In this document: positions 36,580 through 48,566 of the stretch, in pieces | Layout of the letters: every line of letters begins with the position of its first letter | Position numbering within the stretch: the stretch's first letter is position 1 | Assembly (NCBI GenBank): GCA_016801885.1 | Contig: CM028883.1 | Coordinates: forward strand, 28,218,486 to 28,282,485 | From: Toxotes chatareus | Lineage: Eukaryota; Chordata; Actinopteri; Toxotidae | DNA: 64,000 bases | Reading direction: 5' to 3' | The notes under the pieces: generated by a model | Told to the model about the DNA's origin: nothing | What the model saw: only the letters and a program-made list of their open reading frames with translations | The model's database searches: none | Position numbers and translations under genes: made by a program

Positions 36580-36900
36580 CATTCATGCTTTCTCCCATTC
36601 TTCTTGGGCATCTGGAGGTGGAGCAGACTTTCTGATATCCAACAAACAGAAATTAACCAAATTATCCACTGTATGCAGTCATTCCTCATTTGTGAACCAT
36701 GCAACCACAGTGACTTTCTACAGAAAAATAATTTATTTGATGACTTTCAGTCAGGATTTAGAGTGAATCATAGCACAGAATTGTAGCATGGCTGTTTTAA
36801 ATTACCTGCTAACTGCTTCAGACAAAGGACTTGCCTGCACTTGTCTTGTTAAATCTTGGTGCTGCATTTGACACCACTGACCATCACACATCCTGTTCTA
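36580..36900 (+). mobile_element. Degenerate LINE reverse-transcriptase fragment
   Basis: In shifting plus-strand frames one reads NNLFDDFQSGFRVNHSTE (around 36723-36780) and then LNLGAAFDTTDH (around 36850-36890). These correspond to the LFD-FQSGFR-HSTETAL and LDLSAAFDTVDH blocks of L2/CR1-type LINE reverse transcriptases. Stops and frameshifts intervene. It is an old, dead copy. Confidence 0.7.
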
Positions 36901-38740
36901 GTCTCTGTAAAAAAAAGAACATTTAATTGGCATCAAAGGACCCTCACTTAAACTGGTTTAAGTCCTACTGTCCTAAAGTCCTACAGACATGTTAATGATG
37001 AATCCTTTATGTATGTATAGTATTGTCAGTCTCATTAATCAGTGTTGGTTCTATTAGTAGTGTTATTATTTACTTATTATTATGTTGAACCTGCATTATG
37101 CTATTCTCTCTTTCCTCCTGTCCACTCTCTTGCTGTGAATTCAATGACCTGCTCCATTCACACATGAACTCAATCAGAGATTATTTTTTTTTTTTTACCA
37201 GGGAGCTGGCAGGGTAAAGTCTGGTTCAACTGACTGAGACATTTGTGTTCTCGCAAACAGCTCCTCCAAGTAATGTCTACATAAGTTAAGGGTTGCAATG
37301 CATGTGTGAAAGTAAGACTGCACTCCTGTTGATCCCTGCTCGTCCTTGTGTTCAGCACACTAGTATCCAGTTCAGCTTTGAATACAGCAGCACATCTGGT
37401 CTTCTGGTCTTCTGAGATCTGAATGGTCATTTTGACCATTCTTTTTCAATCTGTCTCTCACAATTCCCCAAATTTCATGGAAGTGCAATATTAAATCACT
37501 GGAGTACCCCTTTAATGTGAATTAGATCATAACATTCTTTTGTATTACTGGATTTTTATTCAGGTTTTCCTCTAAAAGGAACTTGTAAAATAATATAATT
37601 CAAATAATTTTAAAAAAAGAATTTATAAGAAGACAATTTTATTTAAAATTGATGTTTGAATGTGTCAGTTTTGAAAAAAAAAAAAAAAGAAGCTCATGCA
37701 CACTGCTCTTGCTCAGCATCACCAAAGGTCCCTCTGGATCTTCCTCAAGAGTATTTTAAACAATTCTTACAACAACTATCTTAAATTATTACCTAATTAT
37801 TAATTATATTAAATAATTATTGAAGTTGTTAATAATTGTTTAAAAATACTCTTGATGAAGGTCCAGAGCAGTGTGCGGGAACATCTTTCAAAACTGACAT
37901 GACGCTGTCCAGTGCACCTGCATCTGAGATGGATGTGCAAATATCAGCTGAGAAAGATGTTCTTATTAAACAAAATATAATTCAGTGTTCTGTAATCTCT
38001 GCATAGGTGGTGTAGTTCTGCTAGAGAACGCAGGGGGCGTGTGGTTCCTGTGAGGGAATGAGCATCATAACAGTAAATGATAGATTCCAGTGCTTTTCCA
38101 AAATCATGGTTTTATGAATACAAAGGTAATGTACTGTATATATGCACATATGTCGGGATGATCTTCCATGTCTATCAGTCTTCACACTTGGGGCAAACAT
38201 GCTAAACACATTCCAGCCTGCAGTTTGGGTAATCTGTTCAACACCATACTGCCCTATAGATCCAAGTGCAAACATTTTTCACACACAACAGTTTTTTAAC
38301 GTCACTCAATTATCAACAAATATGTCGAGAAATAACATAATAAGAAGTAAGTTTAAAAATGACGCATTATCTTTGGTGCTATACTAAACACCATGCTGTT
38401 GGTGCTTCAGAGGAGGGGAGATTTGTCTGAGAATGGACTAATAAACAAATTGCATCCCAGACATTCTCTCACCAGGGACACAGCAGACAGATGAAGTCAT
38501 CTGTGGCCATCATAAATTTTGCTTCATGAGGGATGATGTCAGAACAGGACAAAGAGAAGACTGTTTTGTGACTCAAAAGTCACAAACAAATATACTGACT
38601 ATACCAGCGACAAAATAATTATTATATAAAATTCTTTTTAACTCTAGGAATTAATTTTGTTTACCTATTTTTCAGTCAACCTGGCACGTTTGTGAATACA
38701 ACAGCTTAATGATTAATGTGCCTTAAACTGTCTAACGTCA
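36901..38740. other. Intergenic with an imperfect inverted repeat
   Basis: No gene seen. It includes the inverted repeat described separately (37732-37868). From about 38740 the sequence becomes CpG-rich, marking the stk35 promoter. Confidence 0.5.
37732..37868. repeat. Imperfect long inverted repeat (about 44-bp arms)
   Basis: The left arm (37732-37776, TCTGGATCTTCCTCAAGAGT onwards) and right arm (37826-37868) pair as reverse complements with a handful of mismatches and one or two single-base gaps, around an AT-rich loop of about 50 bp. It could be a small foldback or MITE-like element or the source of a hairpin RNA. No target duplication was identified. Confidence 0.7.
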
Positions 38741-39306
38741 TTTGTCCCCGCCTCCGCAGCCAGCGTGCTGTAACACGTGCGCTTGCAGGGTAAGGACGCG
38801 CGCACGTGAAGTACCATGCTGGACAAGAAATGTTGGGAAGAAACCATTATAGGTAAAACGGCGGGGGAGCAAATGTAAACGCGAACGACGAAAATATTTC
38901 TAATTTAACTGAACCGAGTATTTACCGCACTGTAATCAAATAATAAACGGCCGCTGACCTTGATTTCACGTCTAAAGCCACTGGCAGTCCTGAACATCAA
39001 TGTTATTGTTTATTTCGGAGGAAACTGAAATAAAAGACATTTCTGTAATTTACAAAATATGTAGTGAATTTGACTTACTTATTGAAGACAATGTTCCTAA
39101 TTTATCATATGTTCACCCACACAGAAAGAGGCAAGCTGTTCCGCAAGTGGATTTTGGTACCCCGTGTTCTTTGGCAATGGTACATCTGAACTCTGCAACC
39201 CTGCATTACAGAGCAAGTTTTTCCCTGTTTCTGGGAGAGTGACGGATGTCGTGGACGGTGCAGTAGTTGACATCATGTGGACATTTTTCTATCTAATATT
39301 TGAATC
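38740..39306 (+). promoter_or_regulatory. CpG-rich probable promoter / 5' UTR of stk35
   Basis: A change from AT-rich spacer to sequence with several CG dinucleotides (GGACGCGCGCACGTG, AAAACGGCGGGGG, AACGCGAACGACG) directly upstream of the stk35 first exon. A CACGTG E-box occurs around 38803-38808. No TATA box is evident, consistent with a CpG-type promoter. The transcription start is not defined. Confidence 0.5.
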
Positions 39307-41968
39307 GTGAAAGATTCACGGGGACGTATGGATACAGCTGGTGGTGATAACTGGCGGAGACGCACAAGGAGCGCGCGAGCCTGCAGCAGACAACAAACCG
39401 GAGCACAAGCTGAAGAGTCCAGTGTGCTGCGGTGTTTGAGCGTGGGAAACACGGAAGAAGACCATGACATGGAGGAGGACACCGGCCTCCTCAAGCAGGA
39501 CAGCCTGGAGCGGAGGGTTATGGCGCCCCGCTACAGCCTGCTGCGGGAGGTGGGAAGGGGTACATACGGCGTGGTGTACGAGGCAGTGGCCCGGAGGTCC
39601 GGTGCGAAAGTTGCTGTGAAGAAACTGCGATGCGACGCGCCGGAAAACGTGGAGCTCGCCCTGCAGGAGTTCTGGGCGCTGGCAAGCCTGGAGAAAAGGC
39701 ATCAAAATGTGGTGCAGCTGGAAGAGTGTGTGCTGCAGAGGAACGGTATGGCCCAGAAAATGAGTCATGGGAACAAACGGTCCAAACAGTACTTGCGTCT
39801 GGTGGAGACCTCACTAAAAGGTGAGTCTCTAGCTCTCCAGCGTTAAATGTTTGAGCTGAGCCACTAAACCAGATTTAGAGGTTAACTAAGGGCTGATTCT
39901 TGGTTTTCACAGTGCCGAATTAAAGAAGCGGCCTTTGACACTCCTGAAACTTTTGTGTTGTTGCAAAGAGTTTTGGTAGTTACCCGATATGACCAATGTA
40001 ATCATAATTGGCAAGATTTTATTATATAGTTTTGATTTCCTGATCAAAGCAGGACGCAGTTCCTCAGATTTCGACAGTGATTTACTGTATATATGTTGAT
40101 ATGATGTAGATATACCCATATTTATGCTGGGTCCTTCATCAAATAACGATAATAATGATCAATTGGGCTTATCAGTTGACATTTTCGGTGAGTGTTTAAT
40201 CAGTTACATCACAATGGTCATTCGATTTAGGTAACCCAGAAGTGGATGTTTGATCTTCGTGGTTTTGCAATCTGTCGCGGTATTTGCGGTGTTAACTTGT
40301 AGCTAACTCTTAGTGGTCTAAAAGAAAAATAATGTTTGTAAGGTTTAGCTTGTATGGCTAATGTTGTCCTGTGAAATTTTCTTTCAAGTAGAATTGTTGT
40401 TGTCGCCATGACACTGACTGGTTGTGGGGGATGGGCAGATTTTGTGAGGGAGCTCCGGAGGCTCAGACTCACTAAAATGGAGTCTACTGTGTTAGCTTTC
40501 ACAGGGACATTTTGCACATTCCATTCACGACCACTGCACTTATGCCATATCTGCCACATCAACAAAGTTTCTGCTTTTTAGTAAAGTCTGTTCTGTGCTT
40601 GTTTTTTGTGCTTCTGTAGTGCAGATTTTGTGTTCTTTCATTACATTTTGGTAACATTGTGAAAACAATGAACACTCCAGGTGGATGCACTTATACCTCC
40701 TTCATATTTGAGATACGCCGCTCTATCAGTGGCCTGTATACAGTGCTTCTAGCGATGCTAGGAGTTAGTTTGTGAATGGCAAACACCTTTTTTGTTATGA
40801 GTTATTATTGGTGAATTTTTATCTCTTCCACTAAAAAGTTTGACATTGTTCTTGCTGGAATTCTATAATATATGCCAAAGCATGTCAGAGATGCTGTGAA
40901 CTGGTTCCACAAAGTCTCATTGTGTTGTAATTCAGATACCCCCACATATAACATGTTACAGAAACACCCTGATAAAGAAATGAAGGGGATTCGAGTGGCA
41001 CCTATACTTACAAGCAGTTAGTTAGAGTGCACATTCAGTGGATTGTTGAGAAATCATAATCATTTCACAACAATAACTCTAATAAACCCTGTAGCTGGTG
41101 ACCTCATGTCATTTTCTCAGTGACATGTCCAAATAATTAAATATTTGCAATGGTTTTAGCAAAATATGTCTTTTTTTTCACATTAAACTACTTGGAGTAT
41201 TGTGCAACATTTCACCAATGTGTGAGTGACTGATGTGTGTCTGTTTCAGGTGAGAGAGTGCTCAGTCCTCCAGAGGAACCTTGTTACCTCTGGTTTGTCA
41301 TGGAGTTCTGTGAAGGTGGTGACCTCAACCAGTTCATTCTGTCTCGGCAGCCCGACCCACGAACTAACAACAGCTTTATGCTCCAGTTGACCAGCGCCGT
41401 CGCTTTCCTGCATGAAAACAGCATTGTCCACAGAGACCTCAAACCTGACAACATCCTCATCTCAGAGAAGTCAGGGACTCCGGTCCTCAAGGTGGCCGAC
41501 TTTGGCCTGAGTAAAGTTTGTGCTGGTTTGGGTAATGCCAGCGAAGGCAAAGAAGGTGAAGATAAGACTAAAAATGTTAACGTCAACAAGTTTTGGTTGT
41601 CGTCAGCATGCGGCTCAGACTTCTATATGGCTCCTGAAGTGTGGGAGGGCCACTACACAGCCAAGGCGGACATATTTGCCCTAGGCATCATCATCTGGGC
41701 CATGTTGGAGAGAATTACTTTCATTGATGCAGAGTCTAAGCGGGAGCTGCTGGGAACATATGTGCGACAAGGAGCAGACATTGTGCCAGTGGGTGAGGCA
41801 CTGCTAGAGAACCCAAAGATGGTACTGAGCATCCCGCAGAAACGCAGGTCATGCATGTCTGATGGAGTGAAGAAGCTGCTTCAGGACATGCTTGCTGTTA
41901 ACCCTCAGGACAGGCCAGATGCTTTTGAGCTGCAGGCCAGAATGGACCAGGTTATGTGTGCTGCATGA
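39307..41968 (+). CDS. stk35: Serine/threonine kinase 35 (STK35/CLIK1)
   Basis: Two coding exons, 39307-39820 and 41250-41968, join in phase 1 with GT-AG sites. They give 410 residues from the first ATG; in-frame ATGs at residues 8, 55 and 72 are alternatives. The kinase domain has the glycine loop GRGTYG (83-88), VAVKK with Lys105, HRDLKPDN (232-239), DFGLSK (255-260) and APE (299-301). The C-terminus MDQVMCAA matches the vertebrate STK35 ending as I recall it. STK35 is a nuclear kinase known to interact with the PDLIM1/CLP-36 actin regulator. The close relative PDIK1L is shorter; the arginine-rich N-terminal extension and block DAPENVELALQEFWAL favour STK35. All catalytic residues are present, so the kinase is predicted active. 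Confidence 0.93.
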
Positions 41969-42420
41969 CCCTCAACCAGACTGTTTTACAGGTACTTGTG
42001 TCTTTATCTTCCTATGATTGTCCCATGACTTCTACCTTTTTAATGAGCTGTCTGTTAAGCTATTTGCCTTGTTTATTCATCACTGGATCTCCAATTTAAT
42101 GTTGTAATTCTTTTTGTTGGTGGTTCTCAGTGGCTCAAACGCAATATTCACAACTGAAAGACAACACCCACCCCGCTACACTTGCATAGTATGTAATTTG
42201 TTGTTTTCTTATCAGATAGCAAGTAAACCATCTAGAACATGCATTTTTCTACAACATTGAAATGTGAAGCATGTAGTCTTAGGTGGTCAGCCATTATCTT
42301 TTTAATAAGTCCCTCTAGAAAATCTATACCAGTCCTGGAAAGCTGTAGATAAAGAGAAGCAGATGAGTTGAACAATTCATAACCTTTGCACAACCGATCT
42401 GTTGACTGTGCAGTGGGAAA

Positions 42421-42474
42421 AAATATGTCATCAGTTTAACATGTTTAGTGACATGTTAAACTGATGACATATTT
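42421..42474. repeat. Perfect 24-bp palindromic hairpin, 6-nt loop
   Basis: Arms 42421-42444 and 42451-42474 are exact reverse complements (the left arm begins AAATATGTCATCAGTT), with loop TTAGTG. It lies about 450 bp after the stk35 stop. It is too short for a typical MITE and lacks visible target duplications. It may form a stable stem if transcribed in the stk35 3' UTR. Confidence 0.92.
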
Positions 42475-43140
42475 CACTACTTCATTAAAACTAAACTCGT
42501 TCCTCTGAGACAGCTGATACAACTTTGTTGTCACAGTAGCTTGGTTTAGCTAATATTGTGAAAACACCTAAACTTGAATTTACTTGAGTTTCTACAAAGG
42601 TTAAAGGGTGTATTAGCTCTACTGATTACATTAATCTTAGCAACAGAGGACTGACTTGCTGGTCATGATGATTTTTCTTTATCATCTCCTTAGATGACAA
42701 CTTAGTGTGTTCTGATCATCTATGGCTCTGAGTTCCAGGTGAAATATGAGTGTGCACAGGTGATTATACTCAGTTATACTCAATGTGCTGCAGTTCCCTG
42801 GTTCACAGCCTCTTCTGGAATGAGCCCCTCAGCATGCCACCATTTGTGCCACTGTAGCTAGTGACATTTGAGCTGCATTTTTCCCTTTCCAGACCAACAC
42901 AGTGTCATGGGTTAGACCTGTTTCTGTGGTTGGCCTGAATGGGTCAGCACACTTTATCCAGCCCTGCTCTCTGACCTTCCTGACTCCGGCTGAATCTGAC
43001 CATTTCTGTAACTCTACAAAGCTGATGAGCTGACATTTACATCCACTATTTTCAGATGTCATAGACAAAGCCAGCTTTCTCTGTTTGAGAACACGAGTGA
43101 GTATGTACTCATACATACATACTCAGAAGAGGTCATTTTA

Positions 43141-43215
43141 ATCAGAATCAGAAACACTTTCCTGCCAGGTATGTTACACATACAAGGAATTTGGCAGGGT
43201 GTTGTTGGTGCAAAC
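43141..43215. repeat. Dispersed repeat, diverged copy of the AATCAG family
   Basis: AATCAGAATCAGAAACACTT followed by ACACATACAAGGAATTTGGC and GTTGTTGGTGC. It shares block order with 5571-5720 and 44551-44695 but is more diverged and shorter. Confidence 0.6.
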
Positions 43216-44550
43216 AGAAAACTTGGACTGACAAGTCCCATAACATAATAAGTTGTCCTTGAAGAATGTGGCTATATGCGACCCAGACCGCCTCTGAAAG
43301 TGGTCTGAGTGATCCGATCTCAAATGCACCCTGAATGTATCTTGGGTGCATTCATATCTATACTTAGAGCTGTCCTCTTGTGATCAGATCACCTGTTTTG
43401 CAAGTTATTAACAGGTGTGAACAGGGCCAGTCAGTGACATTTGTAGTTTGAGGTGTTGTGACATGTTCCGGTTCCATGGAGTTTATTTAAACATGCAGAT
43501 GAATGGTAAAGAGTGAAGGTGAAGTCACTGTTAGCGTGTCGCCCTGGGCACATATTTAGAAACTGCAGTGACTGCCTTTTGTGTATGTGCTGTCAGTCGT
43601 CTTGCCTGGATGAGCATTGATTGTCTGTTGTGCTGGAGCTAACCAGGACATGTCTTATGCAACCAAAGCCCCAGCCACCCCCTGGCCCCAGGGCCACAGG
43701 TCCAGCAGGATCCAGATGCCTGTGTTTTAAAGAGGCTGAGTGAGCATATACTGGATCCTCCTGTTGTTTTGTTTTGGTTATCTGCAAGTTCCTTATCTGA
43801 GCCGAGCCAGAGTCACTGAATCCCTGCCTTTAATGTGTTAAAGACAGTGTATCATACCTTTTGCCTTTGTTTTTTACGTCATCTCTCTTGACTCTAATAG
43901 GGGGATGGTGACACATAATGTGAGGGTGGGGGTAGGGGCTGCAGACATCCCAGCTGACCATCTCCTGGTCCTCTTGAAGCCCCCCCAGTACACACACCAA
44001 CCCCCACCGTCTATTCATTCTTTTCTCCATCCCCCGCTCAGCTCCCTGCACGTTCACAGATCACTGAACTATATATATGTGTGTGTTAATCCCCTCAGTG
44101 ACAGTAAATGAGCAAGTATGCTCACATAGTACGTAAAGGTAAGTAACTGGCAGCTTGTCAGATCATCATGAAAAAAGCACACTGGTGTAAGAAAACATCA
44201 GAACACATTAATAACACCAACCCACTACCTTAGCAAATTTCCTATTGAATCCACCTTTGCCCACTCTTTTTGCATTGCAAGAAACATCAGTTTTCAGCTG
44301 GTATGATTGTTACTAGCCTCATTTGAAGACTGTGTTTCCAGTGGAAGTGATTAGGTTACAAAATCCACATTACTCATTCCATGTAAAAAATATAATAATG
44401 GAGGAATGGTAACACAAAGAGGGGGTCTGGTAAAGAAGATACCCATTTGATTTGTCTCACCCAGCATATGTAAATGAAGAAATGGTTACGGTAAACAACA
44501 ACTTTCAGTGTGCATATGGGCACCTGACTTACTGTTGCTTTCTCATTGGC

Positions 44551-44695
44551 ATTAGAATCAGAATCAAAATCAGAATCAGCTTTATTCGCCAAGTATGCAT
44601 AAACATACAAGGAATTTTTTGCTGGCAGTTGTCTCTCTAGTGGTGAAAAACAAGGTAACAAATCTATACACAATATGTACAAATATACAAGAAAG
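44551..44695. repeat. Dispersed repeat with (GAATCA)n edge, copy 2
   Basis: Tandem AATCAG-like units, GCTTTATTCGCCAAGTA, ACATACAAGGAATTTTTTGC and AAAAACAAGGTAACAAATCT. It is nearly the same as 5571-5720 over about 140 bp and in the same orientation. Confidence 0.75.
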
Positions 44696-47158
44696 CTATC
44701 TGCAGTGTAGATTTATGGATGACTTAAAAGCACTGCAAATTCCACAAAAGCAAAGTCTCTCCCCAGTAACAGTGTCCCAGTCCGTTTTTATTAGGAACTG
44801 TATCCTACCAAAATGTTCAAAAACTTACAGCTGGGACACAGTTTCTGGAGGGACGCATTGTGGCTCCATTGTATTTGGTAACAGAAGCGTCAACAATGGG
44901 CATGTCAAAATCTCAGCACATAAATTATGTGCATGCATATGTACCACCAGAGATAAGTGAGAAAGTGTTTTTGGTTTGGGCTAACTATCCCTTTAACTAT
45001 TAGTAGAGAGATTGCAGATTCCAGTAGAGATGACTGCCCCTTTGAGAGCATGAATGACTATTTAAGCTGTGTATCACAATGCAGGGCGAGTAGTTCAGTG
45101 TTATGTTAAGTGAAATAGCCCTGTCATCAGCAACAGAGTCTGCTCTGTTGCATTCATGTAGCAAATGGTGAATCCAGACCATGAATCTGTCAGCTAAATT
45201 CCCATGCTACATAAAAATGACAAGTCAGCTCTGGCCATTAAAACATGTTGTCTCCACAAGTTGCAGGATAAAGCTCTAAATCCCTGCCTGAACCCCCTTT
45301 AAGTCAGTTATGCAACACAGTGCGTTTGGGAAATCTATGACAGCAGAGCTGGACAAACACACTGTATCTGTCACTGTGGCAAGCCAAGCGGCTGCACATC
45401 TCTAAACACAGCAGCCCTCTCATCATGGTGCAGGTCAGATTGAACAAAAGGCTGTGTGTGCTGCAGGGCTGACCAGAGGCTGATGATTCTCAGTACAGAC
45501 CGATGTGCTGACTGACATGTTAACTGTGTTGATTTGAGGTGGAGGGCAGGACCTTCTGGGCTATTTGGAAGTGTTCGATGTCCTGGGGTCAGCTGCCCTG
45601 TCAGTGTTGTTTACAGCAGGCCCGGGACCTCAGTAAAGTATTTGCTTTCAAGCCAGGCGTTTTATTTTGGTATATTGTTTAAAATGTGGGAGATTTCATC
45701 TGTGCTGCTGCGTTGAACCTGTATCTTTCAACATGCAGCAGATGTGACTGCCAGTTAGTGTGTGTGTATCTTTGTGTGTGCGCGCGCGCGCAGCAGGCAA
45801 GGCATTCTGCAGTGGGTACTTCTGTAAAAGAGTCCCAGGACTGTATGCTGCAGCAATGTGGCATTACTGCACTGACTCAGCACATCTCTGTGTTTATAGA
45901 GTGCTGCAAATTTCATGTCCTCACGGCTTTGCTGTAAGACTGCTTCAAATCAGCTTGGTAAAATGTTAGTGATGTTTCTCCAGCTGTCTCTGTGCCACAT
46001 GTTTTCATGTTGTCTAAAGCAACTGTTACTGTAATGTTTAAGCTTAATATACCAGCTAAATTAAGAAGAAAACCTACAGCATGAAGCAGCCCTTCACATG
46101 TCCTTTGCTCCCCTTTTCTTAGAGCCCAAGAAATAGTGAGGCTAACAATGCTACATTTGTCCTAAAAATGGTGCAACGGAAAAAGGCAACAGCAACATGT
46201 CACTAAACCCAAACAGTTTGATTCTGAAGTGTGAATGAATTCAAACTAACACATAATTCACTGGAATTCATTTGAAAACGACTTATATGACTCAATTTGT
46301 TGGTAAGTTTACCATCTGTGGTGAAGAACCCAGAATATGTCCACACTGTTTCTCAGATGCTTCGGTCATGATTATCAGATGTTCACAGCTTTGCTCACAA
46401 ATTAGCTTAGGTTACTGATTGGTCAATAGGGCATGCTATAGGCCAAGCTTATAGGGAATTTTAAGAGCGGCCTCTGTTCTGCTTATAGATGTAATATTCT
46501 GAATTCAAACAGGTCATGTTTGAATTTCAGATAGAAAATTACAGCCCAGACATGAAAGGTCTTGGCAGCAACGGTGGAGGATTGATTCATTTACTTGGTG
46601 AATAAAATAAGATACTGTTATCCGAGAAAAGCATGGTGGCAGACACAGGAGGCGCGTCATACCATATGTATGCCAATGTGACCTGGAGCATTTTTATGCT
46701 TCAGATCTATTTTCTTCCAGTTCATAAGGAGAACTACACTATTTGTATATTGAGCTCTGACCTGATCTTAATACTGAGTGTGAATGTATCGTGTGAGGAT
46801 GCAGACAGGGGAATGAAGCTGCTGCTGCCTCTGCGCTGACCTGCTGCTTATTTTGTTTCTCTAACAACACAATCAATAACATACTGTTTACTAACACGTG
46901 CATTCTAAGGCAGTGGCCAGAGTACAAGGTTTTTATCATGATGTGGAAACAGGCAACATATTCCAGAGAAACTCTCTTATCAAAGTCAGTAGGTGAAGTT
47001 ACTGATGTGAAAATGCAGCTTCAAACGGAGGAAGGTCCTCTAGCTTACAGCATCTGACATCTCTGTGGAGAAATTTTTTAACATGTAAAAAAATAATCTT
47101 GGATGTGTTTTGTTTATGCTTTTCTATAGTGAAGAATTTTCCCGATCAGTTTCTCCAG

Positions 47159-47282
47159 TTTCGTGATACAGAAGAGGATTAAGGCCACATCTTAAAAAAA
47201 AAGTGGAATTTTGACTTTAATCTTGGAATTCTAATTAGCTTTTTTTACCCCACGTGGCCCTAATCCTCTTCCATATCATGAC
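47159..47282. repeat. Imperfect inverted repeat (about 30-bp arms)
   Basis: Left arm 47159-47189 (GAAGAGGATTAAGGCCAC) pairs with right arm 47252-47282 (GTGGCCCTAATCCTCTTCC) with a few mismatches around a T/A-rich centre. It is possibly a short foldback or MITE remnant. No clear target duplication was seen. Confidence 0.7.
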
Positions 47283-47585
47283 AATAGTAACAAAAGAATT
47301 TTATATTTCTTTTGGTCTAATGTTGGTGCTAGAAGACAGGTTGAGGGTTACCAGAAACCTTAACCCAGAAGATGTTATGTCGTCATTTGTCACTCCGAAC
47401 CGAACGCTGACCAGTACAAGCATCTTGTATGTTATTGACACAAACTGTTTACAGATGATGCAGTGAAGATGTTGACTTGCACCCAAGAAACCAGGTTACT
47501 CTTTTGCCTCCATTTAACCAGGCTGATCGAAGAAGGTGCTTCCTGATTTTGTTCTTTCTAAGTCAATGCAGAGATTTTGAGCAAC

Positions 47586-48566
47586 ACTCCAGGTAGGGCT
47601 GGGCGATATGGCTTAAAAATAGAATCTCTGATTTTTTTCACATGAAACCCGATTTACAATTTTAACCAATTTTCCCCTTTCCTGAGAGCAAACTACAATT
47701 CATAAAAATAAAATTCAAAAAACGTTTTTATTGTATTGCATTTTATTTTGTTTTGATTTTTCTGTCTGAGATTTTACCTTTACTTGGGAAAGGAAAATGA
47801 AGGAAAGTACGGCTGGACCATAGGTCTGTTGTGGCCGAGTAAAAAGACACCTTCTCTGACTCTCTAGCGATCTTTTCACAAGTGCAGTTGTATAGGTGGG
47901 GTAAGGCAACTTCGTCAAAATACTTGCGGCAGCACATACCTGTGATCGAAAGTTTTCAGCATGTGAAGAAATCCCAGCTTCTCTACAGTATAAATGGGCA
48001 CCATGTCTTTAGCAATATACAACGCAACTGAATCAGTGAGAGCTTTCCACCGGGTTCCTTTCTTATCATACAGGACACATTTAGAAAATGATTCTCCCAA
48101 TGTAGGTTGTTTTTTAGCAAGCGTTTGTGGGCTACAGCGTTCCCGTGCATCTCGTAGAGAGCGACATTCCTCCCACTCGGCTGCATGCCTCTGTTTGAGG
48201 TGCTGAAATAAGTTAGTGGTACTGCTACCTTTGGTTGCAACAACCTTGAAACAGAGTTTACAAAATGTCTGTTTGTTCTGGATCTGATACTGCAAAACCG
48301 AACCACCTCCAAACTACGGACGATACTGGGCCTTTTTTAGGGGTGAGCTCTTCTCTGGCTGCTGCCATGTTGATTTACTGCGTCTCAGTCAGATACAGGT
48401 GGGGGAGGGGCTAGCCCACAGTGAACTACCGGAGCCCAGGGGGTGCGTCTGCGGTTGAAGTTTAATGAAAAAAAAAAAAAAAGATTTTCATGAAAAGCAA
48501 ATCGACTTACAGAGTAAATTCGAATTAATCGATAAAATCGGTTTATCGCCCAGCCCTAACTCCAGC
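47586..48566 (-). mobile_element. hAT-superfamily DNA transposon, internally deleted, with 8-bp TSDs
   Basis: The element spans 47594-48558 with terminal inverted repeats starting TAGGGCTGGGCGATA and ending in its reverse complement (ATCGCCCAGCCCTA, two mismatches further in). Flanks ACTCCAGG (47586-47593) and ACTCCAGC (48559-48566) form an 8-bp target duplication with one mismatch, diagnostic of hAT. Inside on the minus strand are a BED-type zinc finger (CKLCFKVV...NLFQHLKQRH) and the start of a ZBED-like transposase (IYTVEKLGFLHMLKTF; then YSATTDLWSSR in another frame). The RNase-H-like catalytic core is missing, so it is non-autonomous. Confidence 0.9.

Larger units (their letters stand above)
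41969..47593. other. stk35 3' UTR / intergenic, no further gene seen
   Basis: Only short open frames lacking features of real exons. It holds the 42421-42474 palindrome, two repeat copies (43141-43215 and 44551-44695), a (GT)/(GC) run near 45770-45792 and an inverted repeat at 47159-47282. The 3' end of stk35 is not obvious; an AATAAA with GT-rich downstream sequence occurs only much later (51876-51881) and may or may not belong to it. Confidence 0.45.

Noticed and set aside
39000..39242. 80-codon plus-strand frame upstream of stk35
   Set aside because: Not in line with a donor joining stk35, no domain and poor coding character; probably 5' UTR or promoter DNA.
39316..39814. Long minus-strand frames opposite stk35 exon 1
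   Set aside because: Shadows of a GC-rich kinase exon with clear plus-strand motifs.
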